The notes beneath the pieces are model-generated. The model worked only from the letters and a program-made list of their open reading frames with translations, did no database searches and was not told the DNA's origin. A program made the position numbers and the translations under genes. Positions 13,660 to 25,500 of a stretch of DNA of 64,000 bases are shown piece after piece (position 1 is the stretch's first letter; the number at the start of each line of letters is the position of its first letter). This DNA comes from Atopsyche davidsoni (lineage: Eukaryota; Arthropoda; Insecta; Trichoptera; Hydrobiosidae): assembly GCA_022113835.1 (NCBI GenBank), contig JAILWY010000009.1:14732001-14796000 (forward strand), written 5' to 3'.

Positions 13660-16330
13660 ATACCTGTCAGTTGCTCTGCTGACAGATCACGCCCGTGTAG
13701 CATACTGTGAGGTGTTATACTGAGTGATAAATAAAACAGCAGTTACATAATACAAAAAATGCATTTAAACCTTCTGTAAGATATGATAAGGGTTTTTAAT
13801 AAATGCTGTAAATTACAAGACTTAAAAAAATTAAACAAAAATATCATTTTCTTAAAATTATTTGATTTTTACTAAAAGCTCTACTTAAGTGTATTAATTT
13901 AATGTTTTTTTTATTTAGTTAACTGTTGCTTTAAAAATACTTTAAAGTGTTACTTCCACTAGTGCGTGATGGAATGTGAGTGTCAAAAACATATTTAACT
14001 AGATAGTCGGATCAAACAATTGTACTATACATTAAATATAAAACCAGCTGTTAATATAAAAAAAATAAAGTGTCCATAAATAAATTGGTTTATTCGTAGT
14101 CGCAGATTCTTGGTTCGTTTCCCATTTTGACAAGTTGATCCAAAAACTATGTTGTTTGGCTCATAACTGTTTCAATTTGTTCGATAATGACTAGCATTGA
14201 CATTAAAAATTCTGTATATATCAAACTAATATAATTAAAAATCATTGTAAAAAAATGTGTATTGTTTTATGTTAATATTAAAAACAGCATATCAACATAA
14301 TTTAAAAATATCTTTTATTTTTATGAAATAGGTTTTAAAATTTATAAAAAACCAGTAACAGAAATTAGATGGGCTTAATCTGTAAAATTAATTTGACTAA
14401 AATAAGGCATACGCTTCTTTAAAATGTCTTACGTTAACCAGAAGTGAAAAATACTTAATTCAGGTACACCTTTATTTTCATCATAGTGTCATTATAGTAC
14501 ACCAGTATAATTAATAATAGGATTTCGCAAATCAAGGATAAAGAAAACGCATTAGGAAAATCTTTCAATGGTGTTGATTGTTGTTAAAAGCTGGTGCGCA
14601 CAATGGGACTGTATAGATTACTGACAAACGAAAAGGAGACGAGAAAGTGATGAAGAATTGGTTTGCATTATATCACTGTCGCTCTAATTTTTGTTACATA
14701 AAATGATATTGCATCTAATGGGGCTTCAATACCATTCGCGATGTGGAGTGGTACTTCGTGTGTCGTCTTTTCTCACGGCTATGTCGCAATTATGCATTAA
14801 AGTATCAATTGGAATACAACATCCTACGAAATAGCAAGAATATATAAAATGGCCCAACATGCATATACTTTCTCAATTTTTGAACAGGGTATTTCAAAAG
14901 CCACAGTGAAAAAAAAACAAATAGTTTTATTCTTAAAATTTTGTGAAAAGTAAATAGTGTTTTTTTTATTTATCTATATTAGCATTATTTAGATATTGCC
15001 AAGGCGTATTTCAATTTTTTTTTTAAATTTTATTAAAAAATTATACTTTGGTCTCAGCTAATTTCTTTATGAACTTTGGTGATATTTTTAAAACGTGTGG
15101 TTGCCTTTATTATGTCCAAAAATATTTTCTTTGTGTGATTTCATTTTTTATTTATCTGCGTTTTCTTTATACGCAATAGTCTAGGAGCGAGGTAATTCCT
15201 TTTGTATTTCAGTTAACAGTGGTTAAGCATTGCTTGGACTTGCTTAGCCCGGAACAAGGAAATTGTGGTAAATTTAAACCACTATTTCAAACTCGTTAAC
15301 CAGAAGCTCATTCTCTTATACACCAAGCGTACCATGAAACATCAACTAATTATGGATTGCTCATTCTATGGTCAAGAAATCCTATCGTAATACTGTCGTG
15401 TACGTAAAAGTACGAATTTAATTAGGAGTACAAACACACCGGATCAAATATACCACACCAAAATATACTGAAAATTACTGAGTCCCATCTAAATGATGTG
15501 TACATGTACCTCGAACTCTGAAGTTAATGTGCCAATGCAATCAAAGTTGAAAGTATTTTTGAATACTGTTGCAGAAGTCACAAACGTGACTAGTATTTTA
15601 CTTGGTAAAATTATTTGTTGAACTTTTCTAGGTTATAATTTTATTATTTATTAAAATAAAAATCCTCTACATTATTATTAAATATTTATTCAAATTGCAT
15701 ACACATACTCTTCTAGGATGATTAGTGTACTAACGTGGTGGCTGCATTATCAGTAGTTACACGATTATAATATTGTACTTATGCACGTAATAACAGGTAA
15801 TCCACAGGTAAATTAATAATTAATAACGTATAATCCAAAGCAATAACATAGATATTTAATCGCTTGATTGCGTTTTTGAAACGTTTTAGAAGAGAACTTT
15901 CGAATTCCCGTATACTCGATGCATATTTTTAAGGCACAAATAAAATTACTACCGTTAGGTTTATATCGAAGTCACGGTAAATACATACTTATTTAATTAT
16001 AGTTTTTAGAGCTGGTTATGTTGTCTGGTATATAATTGAATTAATCTATTTCACGTGTGAGTAGATAGGAAAGCTTACCAAATAATTTTAAATACCTGTA
16101 CAATTGTAGGGTTAATATTATCTTAAACAAGTATTTTTTTGTATGGATGTACTTAATACTTCAATGAAGTTAATAATTATAAAAACAAAAAAGTTGTAAT
16201 CATGAAAAATAATAGCAATTTCAATTGATTTTTTTTTATTTAACGATAATGAATGGCCATCAAATGCTTAATTGTAAGCTATTAGGCAAATAAAATGTGA
16301 TTGATTAAAAATACTCACGATTCAAAATGC
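13660..16330. other. AT-rich non-coding DNA
   Basis: I see no gene or repeat. Short unique patches of mixed composition occur at about 14580-14820 and 15180-15540. Confidence 0.45.
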
Positions 16331-16339
16331 AGAGAAAAA

Positions 16340-16640
16340 TAACAAACACGGAATTTTCCTTCCGACCGCTGGCTGATTAAATCAAACGGACATAATGAGG
16401 CACCGGCGTTGCATTGAAAATCCGATAAATTAATGAAACAAAAACAAAATGGAGGCTCCAACAATAAGCCACCGAGGCTGGCATCTTATCCTGCGGACGT
16501 GACGTCAGAGGAAGCCCAACAAAAGGAATGCTGGCGGCCTGACGCCTGCGCCAAGGCTTCTGTTTGTTCGGGTAACGAACTAAGAACGCGAACCAAATGC
16601 CATTTGAGACGATTCCAAGCCAAGGCATACTTTACGCTTG
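16340..16640. promoter_or_regulatory. GC-richer block 1 kb upstream of the coding exon
   Basis: It contains a perfect CRE-type TGACGTCA at 16500-16507 and is clearly less AT-rich than its flanks. Both strands have open frames of about 83-89 codons here, but neither resembles a known protein. A regulatory or 5' transcribed role is possible. Confidence 0.25.
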
Positions 16641-16704
16641 CGGTTCAAAGATTTTCTCGTAAGGTATACTCGTATTCGGTTTCCTGTTACAGGCTTATAT
16701 AATA

Positions 16705-17580
16705 TTGTCATTGCGAATGTGCTATTGTCAGGTACTTAGCACATTTTGAATTAAATTAATTTAACGTACTTGCGTCTTTATTAGATTATCAAAGGCAGGA
16801 GTTTTATTGTTTGAACTGAAATACCGGCAATTGACATATATCAAACGCGTGTAAATGAATAACCATAGTAAAAACGTGTTATACAAACATTCATGATCTG
16901 TGCTACTTCATTTAGTGATAATAAGCCTATTCATTGTATTTCTTAAGATATGTAGGAAACGTATATTTATTTATACGTCGATTTACTAGTATTGTTGAAT
17001 ATAAATAAGTAGTTTTACCAATATTTGTCATTTATTAGTGATTGAATAAATCAAATATTTGTACAAAAGAAAAACATTTTATAACTGTATTGTAATGCGT
17101 AGGATGCAAGGCGTTTTGCTCTCATGATAAATATTTTCAACAACAATTTTAATAATGTTTTTTTTTATTACTGTTTGATTTGTTAAGATATGATTAAACT
17201 CAATTTTTTGAAAGGTGATTTGTAACATTATTTTATAAAACTGCTAGGGAGAGCTCTTAATGTTAATAAACGTTGGCAGTCAAGTCTGTAAAATACATCG
17301 ATATTAATCTTTAGAAATAAACAGAATCAACTAGACGAGATCACGCGCCCAAGATTGAACAATGCAATTATAAATTTATTTTGCAATTTATGATATTCCT
17401 AGGTAGCTTTTCACGATCCTTATCCTTTGTGGATAGTTCATCTGATGTGAAATAATCAATTGCTCCAGATTCTCAAATATCGAGATTGCAAATTTCATCA
17501 TTTGTTGCGGTTTTATGGCAGGTTGTTTTGTTTGAAATGGGATAGTTTTTTTTTTTAAGATTTTCATGTTGTTAACTTTT
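16705..17580. other. Intron upstream of the first recognised coding exon
   Basis: AT-rich sequence with no identified exon, running to the branch-point and pyrimidine tract before 17601. Confidence 0.5.
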
Positions 17581-17600
17581 GTTTATTATTTTGTTTACAG

Positions 17601-17634
17601 TTTGGGTCCGTTTGAGTTCCCCGCCGCAGCCGAG
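17601..17634 (+). other. 5' UTR part of first recognised coding exon
   Basis: These are 34 bases between the AG acceptor at 17599-17600 and the ATG at 17635. Because a splice acceptor precedes them, the transcript has at least one further exon upstream. I could not place that exon. Confidence 0.6.
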
Positions 17635-17748
17635 ATGGTGTCACGCCGGCGCATTTTATCCCGCTCTAGGGACGACCTTACGCAGGCTTTTCAGCAGAAC
17701 GTAGAAGAAGAAGAGGACGTCTGGTATCACAAAGACAAATTATACAAG
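17635..17748 (+). CDS. exp: Expansion/Rebuff-family MH2 protein, first coding exon
   Basis: This exon encodes the 38-residue N-terminus of an insect Smad-like protein, beginning MVSRRRILSRSRDDL and continuing with an acidic EEEED run and a WYHKDKLYK tail. Family members in Drosophila (Expansion, Rebuff) carry an MH2 domain without a DNA-binding MH1 domain and are required for ordered apical chitin deposition in the tracheal lumen. The exon begins at 17601 after a pyrimidine-rich tract ending TTTACAG and ends at a GTAGGA donor (17749), in phase 0. The ATG at 17635 sits in a good context (GCCGAG before it, G after it). The 34 bases before it in the exon have no in-frame stop, so an upstream start in a spliced 5' exon is not excluded. 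The peptide joins without a gap to the exon at 51509. The family assignment comes from recognition, not a search. Choosing exp over its paralogue reb is uncertain. Confidence 0.8.
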
Positions 17749-18604
17749 GTAGGAATTATCTCAACTTAAATTAAAAAAAATAAATGATAAACTGATATTT
17801 ATATATCACATAAGAGGAAATACTTACAATAAAACGTTGTTTTATAAAAATAAAAATTACAATCTTCAGCTTCCAGAATATTCTATTAAACACGTTCATT
17901 AAAATTCTAAGCATAATAAAACAATTAAGAAATAATGCTTAAGTAAAGAAAATATAAGAACAAAAATATAACCCCATCACTCCCCTATATATATTATTAT
18001 TTTTTAGCATTTTTATCGGATATATTTCGAAGATTTGTTAAATTTAACATGTTCATGAAATAAAACGTTTATTTTTTACATTAAATAAATAAAGTTCTTT
18101 TATGATTTCAAAGTCAAAATAACACATAACTCAAATAATTAAAACGAATGGGGCAAGGTTAACTTAAAAAACATAAATATTCTCTGGTCGTTACTCAATG
18201 ACCCTAATAATGTAGGAAAATTTTAAAAAATAATATTCAAGTGAGTAAAAAACATTAAAATGATGATTTATATCTTGTGATAGTGTTTATAGTGTTAATT
18301 TCAAAACCAATAATAAGTTATTATTAAAAATATCGAGAGTTTAAAGAAAAAATGTTGCATTAAATCAATGTATTTAACAATAGTTGTTGTCCCCGTTCTA
18401 GGATCATTTTCAAGAATTTAGTACCGAAGCAACTCAACATTCTAGAATTGAAATTAACTCATTACGTGTGCCAAAACTTATTAAAGCTTATATAAGGTCT
18501 TACTGGGACGCCGAGGGTTAACTCAAGTAGACGATCGGTCCAAGAAGATATGATTAAACGTACGATTGAAACAGGTAGCAAAACAATCATCCCGTAGCGT
18601 CCGC

Positions 18605-18990
18605 CTATAGACTCGTTGCATCACTCCAAATCAATAGGTAGCGATTCAAAATCATAGTACAGGGACCGGCTCATCATATCTCGATCGGCAGAGGGCAGTC
18701 GGCCGCGACCAGAATCGGAGGAAGCCGGTGTTGCAAGTCCAGCTCTGGTAGTTGGCCGACATTCGTGTTCGGAACAAACGCGCGAGATCGTCGCGTTTCG
18801 CAACCCGGCGGTTAATTTCATTGAGTCCATCCTGCCGCGCGGTGCGTTGGTCGGGCTCTTGCCGCCTGAGGTTGTCTGTTACCTCTCTTCAACGGGAGTT
18901 GGAAACTCGACTGCCATTGTTGTTCACGGCTGTTCTGGGCTGACCTCTACGCCCATTTTTGATTTTATCTTGAGCTGTGAATCTGATTCC
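18605..18990 (-). other. GC-rich block with broken minus-strand open frames, unrecognised
   Basis: The block is sharply richer in G+C than its surroundings. On the minus strand one frame (18621-18830, open upstream to about 18878) reads through ATPASSDSGRGRLPSADRD and ends FESLPIDLE. Other frames upstream give similar polar, low-complexity peptides that stop and shift. The serine/glycine/arginine style recalls the N-terminal part of retroelement gag-like proteins, but I cannot match a family. A real terminal exon on the minus strand or a conserved regulatory block are alternatives. Confidence 0.3.
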
Positions 18991-19318
18991 ACTTCGAGAA
19001 AACACGTAGTTAAAATGAAGTATACTTCTCGAGGAAACGAGGATTCTATGCTTTACCATCGGTATTTCTAATTAAAGAAAAAATATTTTTGAGTAAATAA
19101 CCGAGATAAACCGAGGGCAGAAAATAGCCCTGTCGTCGTGAAAGAAAGTTTGCAACCGCTTTAAATTGGAACTTTGACACGCTCTATCGTCTAGTATCGG
19201 ACTATTATCAATGCTAATCGAAACAAGTAGATTGAATTTTTGCACCCAATTATAAAACTATCAATGTGTCAGGTGCCATTTATTTTTAGGCAGTAGATGT
19301 ATGTAACTTTCTTTGCTG

Positions 19319-19357
19319 GAACAGGGTGAGTTTGAGTAGAACAGGGTGAGTTTGAGG
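19319..19357. repeat. 20-bp tandem duplication next to foldback element
   Basis: AACAGGGTGAGTTTGAGTAG is followed at once by a second copy, AACAGGGTGAGTTTGAGGA. It lies 8 bp before the foldback arm at 19365. Confidence 0.8.
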
Positions 19358-19364
19358 ACTAGTT

Positions 19365-19527
19365 TATATTTTTGAGTAAAGTACTTGAGTGATTTTCCAC
19401 ATGTTCGTTTTTATTTGTGACCGGTTTCGCCAACCTTTCACGTTGGCATTATCAAACAGATTGGCATTATCACACTCTGTTTAATAATGCCAACGTGAAA
19501 GGTTGGAGTATTTTACTCAAAAATATT
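19365..19527. mobile_element. Foldback (hairpin) element with two nested inverted arms
   Basis: The outer arms are ATATTTTTGAGTAAAGTA at 19365-19382 and its near-complement at 19509-19527. The inner arms are 30 bp, 19430-19459 and 19477-19506, with a single mismatch (CCAACCTTTCACGTTGGC and so on). An extra 47 bp on the left side only (19383-19429) includes GACCGGTTTCG, similar to GACTAGTTTCG in the 32.7-kb palindrome. TTGGCATTATCA is duplicated around the loop. No protein is encoded; the open frame across it is a by-product. Confidence 0.8.
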
Positions 19528-19529
19528 AA

Positions 19530-22500
19530 AATGGAATTCCACCAAGTACTCTCTGTCAAAAATATTGAATTTCTCATAGAAAAAATGATATTTTTTGAAC
19601 CCTAAAGATTCATTTGTATGTAATTTTTGATAATAAGTAACAATCAATCATGCCATTTCAATATGCGTCTCTAGAATCTCAGGCAGTGTGATGTCACAAG
19701 CATTTGATTCACACGTATGTACTTACAAATTTTTATAAACAAAACAATCACTTAATATTTAAATACAAACTCACGGCCGTGAAACTTAGGTATATTTTGA
19801 TTATTTATATTAAATAAACATTACAAATTATTCTTATCTTATGAAAAAAACTAGTAATTACCTAATATTATCAATAATTAACTACATATAGCTTGCTAAG
19901 TAGAACGTATGATTTTCAGTAAATAAAGCAAAGTTTTGATTAATTATGTTAAAGATTACCTTTTTATCCATACTTACAAATTTGCTAATTTCCAAATGTT
20001 ATTTATAATTATTAATGAGCTGCTATTCGCCATTCCAAACCACACTGCCTTGAAATGATTTCAACTCTCCTTTATGCGTGCTGCTAAAACTTTAAAAACA
20101 AGTTTTTGGAATATGAAATAAACGAGCGATGTCTCATTTTGCACGGCTTAGAATTACTGCAGCTGAAAGTGAAACTGAGCATAGACCATTCGAGCAATTT
20201 GTGTTTTTTCAATGGGTACATAATAAAAAAACATTGCCGGTAATTTCAATTGTAACACAGAAAATATAGAATAACCGGGAAATTCGCACAAAGTAGGTTT
20301 TAAAATAAACCAGATTTCACTTTTGGCTTGGTCGGGGAAGGGTTTGGATTTTAAACACGAAGAAGCCTTAAATTTGCTATGAACACATCACCGTCACGTT
20401 TTACCATAAGTCTCGTTTAGAGTCAAAGGGTAAATCTGCATAATCATCTACTCGATGATCGACTGCCGATTTCAAAATTTAATAAATCGTGAGGATATTG
20501 ATATATACGAATTAAAGAACATGACTCCGTATACGTTCAATTTAAACTACGTTACCGAATACTATTTAAAGTAAAATTTCATATCACACAAATGATAATT
20601 CGTGGAATATTTTTTTTATCTCGAAGGCTATGACTGCTTGGTTTTATATTTGGGGTATACCTTGAGATTTATCAAGATTTAACGAGTTTACGTTAAAATC
20701 TAATACATTAAAAGATAACAAACCATTCTAATATTTATTTATAATGTATATAAATTCTACATTGCAACTGCATTATTAAACCAGGACTTTGAGGATGCAG
20801 TTTGCATAATATTGAATTTATAATCGATAATAATTCAGCGTGCGTATATAAACGCACCTGTAGGCCGTTTTAAAAAGTACAGTTAATGTTGCAAACATTG
20901 TCTTTTGCAAAATATCATCACGTACTAATAATGAGTTACTAAGAATTATATCAGTATCCGTTACATTAAAAAGGACGTTGACTTTGTACTGAATAATATG
21001 CCAACTTAAGCCGCGGTTTGAGGCAGTACACGCAGGGAATCAAGCCATTCATCGTAATTTCATGAAACATTCAATTGATTTTAGGGACGATTAAAAGCGA
21101 GGTTATTATAAAATACGCTTAAATCACGATCTTCGGAAGGTATGACATTTAGCAGTGTACAAAATATGTTAAACCAGAGAGATGCTATGGGAATGGCCTT
21201 GCTACGGACCCGACGTCAAGTGAATATCAAAGTGTGCTCTTTGCGTGTTACTGTGTATTTTGTAATATCTATAACCGAATAGTTTCATATAGATTAAATT
21301 AGCGTTCATTAGTACGTAAATGAGTGTTAAATATTCTGAGATTTGCAAGCTAATCGAATAAAGCATTAACAATAACTAAAAAAAAACATAATCACGCTAT
21401 GGCGAAAATGAGCGTTTTTCTTTCAAGACGTCTGACTTTAATATTGCATGATAATCAATTTTTTTCTTTCGGTATTAAATTGGTCATGCGGCAAGCCACG
21501 GAAATCCATCAAACAATAAAATCGAATTAAAGGTCTTTATGTAACGTCTTCGTTACAAAATTGTGTATTTTTATGACAGAAACAAAGCGTCAGATCCCAC
21601 AGCGGTCATTAGTGGGAGAATTGAGATAAAAGTAACACTTGCCCGTAATTACCGCTTTACCTCGCGTAAACGACCTTTTCTTTCGCCTTGGGCTGCGGGA
21701 CTCTCGGGTCTCTTCGATGGACCCACAACATTCACTCAGAATATAAACTCCGGCGCTATTATTGAATTAAGAGTCCCAAGCAGAGGTCCGGTCTCTTCGC
21801 ACCCAACCGGAAGATTGTGGTTACATCTGCATGGTACTAATATATTCTCACTTTCAAAAATAATAATCGTTTTTGCTTGTTTCAAATGCACAATATCGCG
21901 TTGGCATGCGTTATTATCGTATCACACTTATTTACGGCGAGAGAAAGTTAAAGACAAATTCCTTAGAATAAAAGAATGGGTGACTTTGATTTGCATTCAA
22001 AATCAACATATGTATTATTTATATTTAATATACACAAAGTTTTAAGAAAATTTAGAACAATAATAACTGAGCGAGAATATTTTAATATAACTAATATGAT
22101 AATCAAATATTCTCTCAGTTTACCCAATAAATTTAATCCAATAGTTTATTTCGTTTAGCTACGTAGATGTAGAGTACGCTTCCATTAGAAGTTCACGAAG
22201 ATCCTTTTGTATAGTTCTTCGCCTCTCTCCTTTGTGCTATATCCGATTTGAGAATGCCAATGACCATATTTGCACTATGAACAATTACCAATTAACTTTG
22301 AATTCTCTAACTAAGTCTAAATTCATTTGATACAATATTTATTTCTTAAACGATAATGTGTTTTATTTAAGTCATCAATATTTTTAATATTGCACGGTTA
22401 AAGTACTTTGCTGACTTTGCCTAATATAGTTGACCGTGACCTCACATATTAAATTAAAAGTTTAGATTTCCCTCGGTTATTCTTTTTTGCGTATGAATAT

Positions 22501-25500
22501 TACCTTTATTGATAGTCAGAGTTTAAAAAAACTTGTAACGAAATTAAATGCATTATACTACTTCTTCTTCTATTCTCTAAAACTTTAGAACTTACTTAAA
22601 CGATATTTTTGTCGACTAGTAAAACTTTAGTACTTTCGGTAAAAGCATAGGCTTATAAAAAAAAAAAAAAAGGTGTCTCATATTATTTAGAATTGCAATG
22701 CAGATAAATAACGGAAAATCGTTATGCTCAATTCTGTCAGAAATCAAGTATTTTCTACACTTAAGAAACTGAAAGAAGGCGGATGTATATTAATTTCATA
22801 ATGCATTCTCAAAGGTGGTATAATGGTAATCTATTATTGACTCTCCCCGTAATATGTTGGTAATGTCTATTTTTGTGTCATGATATCACTTTGTCTCTTT
22901 TTACACGGTAAAGTATTTAATGCGATAATTCACGAAGAGTCTGCGAAATTTCCAGAGGATGCCCAGCGCGCCTCGAGCCTGTCGTTGTCGGGTCATTAAG
23001 GCTCTGACCCGCCACGACCCCCGGCCTTCTCACGGCACACACTGACTTGTCTTTGCACAACGACTTACGTAGGAAGCTAATTGTTACACAACTGTTATAT
23101 AAACCGACTGGAAGCACTCCTGATATAATATGTTAATTATATTACCTAAATCTCGAAACGTTTTTCCCTACTCATCTGTGTCGACACGTTGCCATTTGAT
23201 CTTTTAAAGACGATCTTTATCAATTGAATTTGAATATCGTCGTATTACAAACTTACCTAATATTTTAATGATACACTCCGAGACTGACAATAAACTTACT
23301 TCTTGTTAAATATTTGTAATGCGTTATATAAACTTGATACAATACTGTCTTGCGCCGTTATCGCGGTTTGAAATCGTAATCAGGACGATACTAAAGGAAT
23401 CCTTATTGAGAATATCGGGAACGAGGTACCGTTTTGTATGCAACCAGCAAAAGTTACAGCACTATTACTTTGCAATTTATGCGATATCTTGTGCATCCCA
23501 CATACGATAACCCGGGGAATATTACGATGGCAAAGTGAATGGATTCGTACTGGCATGTCCCGGGATAATATTTCCTGGTGTTTTTTATTTGAATTTAAAA
23601 GTGTAGCATTGAGCGGCGATAATGAAGTCATAAATGTAACAGTTTGAAATATTGCTTGATAAATTATACAGTACAAATACGAGAGTATGATGAACGGACA
23701 TGAATACATGAGCGATGTCGTTTAATTTATCCGCATCGGTTTTTTGCCAGCCTTCAGAAAACTCGATTCTCTTTCGCCGATGCGTCCTCGCCTGGGTACC
23801 ATTTTTTTTTCGTACTGCTAGCCACAGGCTGTGTTTCGACAGCTTTTCTCCATAGAGCAGCGCAGGTGGATCTCAAAAATGTCAATCTGATTGCCAACCG
23901 GTCAACCGGGCGTTCAAGGTATTCCCGATGAATTAAAATCGTCTTTGGTAAAATGACCATTTCATCCTACGACAGTGAGCGGCCTCTTCTCGCTGTAACC
24001 AGTTTGGGAATGTTTTATTAGAATGTTGGGTTTATGCTACTTTTTAGTGGGTATCTGCGTTTTTTTGTGTCAGACGGAACGTTTAGTTGCAGTAACGAAT
24101 GAGCTGGTTATGGTAATGTTAGATTGTTATTGGTGGGTTGCATATCTGCATATTGATTTTGATTATTCATTTGTTTTTTAACCTGTCTTTGTAAACGTAT
24201 TGCAAGTGCAGAAAATTATCATTAGGATTTGCATCCTACTGATTTTTAATTAAAATCTGATTCCGCAAAATTGATATTTTTTCGAATGAGAAACGAAACA
24301 ATGTAACATCTACGGAATTTGTAATCAATAATACGAACAAATTGCATACGTCGGCTGTTTTAATATTTTTTTCGAAAGAAACATTTGGGTGAAAAAAAAA
24401 AGAAATGACGTCTGAAGCTTTATTTCAAAATATTATTTTGTAAAAATGTTAAACATAGATTATATCTATCGCTGAGGTGCTGAATTGGTCTATCAGAGAC
24501 AATACGTGTTGATAGAGCAATTCTCTTGATCAATGAAATCACCTTGGAAATCGATATCTATTATTTAAGTGAGAGTCATCCCAGACTCTAACTTATGCAT
24601 TGTAATGCACCATGATGATCTTAACCTGCATTTATTATAAACTTTCGTAAACATTATATGCAGTTACTTGATATTTAAATATACCACGTATGAAACAAAT
24701 ATGCAATGTTGCACGTTCGTAGTTCCAATGATTAACAGTAAAAAAAATTGCAGTCCCACTTCCGCTAAAGTTTTTTAATTTTGAATTGCAATATTTATTA
24801 TGAGTATATTTTCGATATTCATGATCTGTGCTAGTACGTGCAAAGCATTGAAACTCTGCATAATATTTTTGATCGAACGAGAGTTAAAATAAACGTACAT
24901 AAAAATATGATATATTTTCTTCGTTTTTAGTAGTTTCAAAAAAAATAATTTTCTTAATATTTTGAAACCTATTCTTTCCGTTTTATCAACGCACAAAGCT
25001 GTTAAAACAGAAGTTATCACTTTCTAAAAAATAATAAGTCCCTAATGTGCATAATTGCCGCATGATATAAGCATCAGCCCGTCTTGAATACATTAGGCCA
25101 GGCCGCGGGCTCGGCTGCTTATTTATGGACGAGAACAGTTAAAGGTGAGAGTTCAGCCTCTGACATTTCGAATCTTCCTCGCATTCAGCCAAATAATTAA
25201 TTCCAAAGGTTGTAAGAAAACGGTCGTACGCCGTGGCACAGTGTTCCATTTTTTATAACCACTCAAAACATGCATGGAAATATAATTTAATTACATATTC
25301 ATACTGGTTCCTCTATATTGATTGTAGAGGTTTGATTGTATGACTTAACGAATAGATTTAAAATATACACGTAAAAAGTTTGATGTCTCTGCTAAAATTG
25401 AAACATGAACAACGATTATAGTAACATTGACAAAAAATTATATTTTAATTGTGTATAAATCTCGTATACATTTATTCTTATTTTGATTGATCAATTAAAA

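Noticed and set aside
19365..19527. microRNA precursor
   Set aside because: The hairpin has nested, nearly perfect arms and loop duplications like a foldback transposon, and no known microRNA seed was recognised.
21563..22045. 160-codon plus-strand open frame, the longest in the window
   Set aside because: No recognisable domain. Its second half is AT-driven and the GC-richer first half looks like unique non-coding DNA. No splice-site or start-context support.
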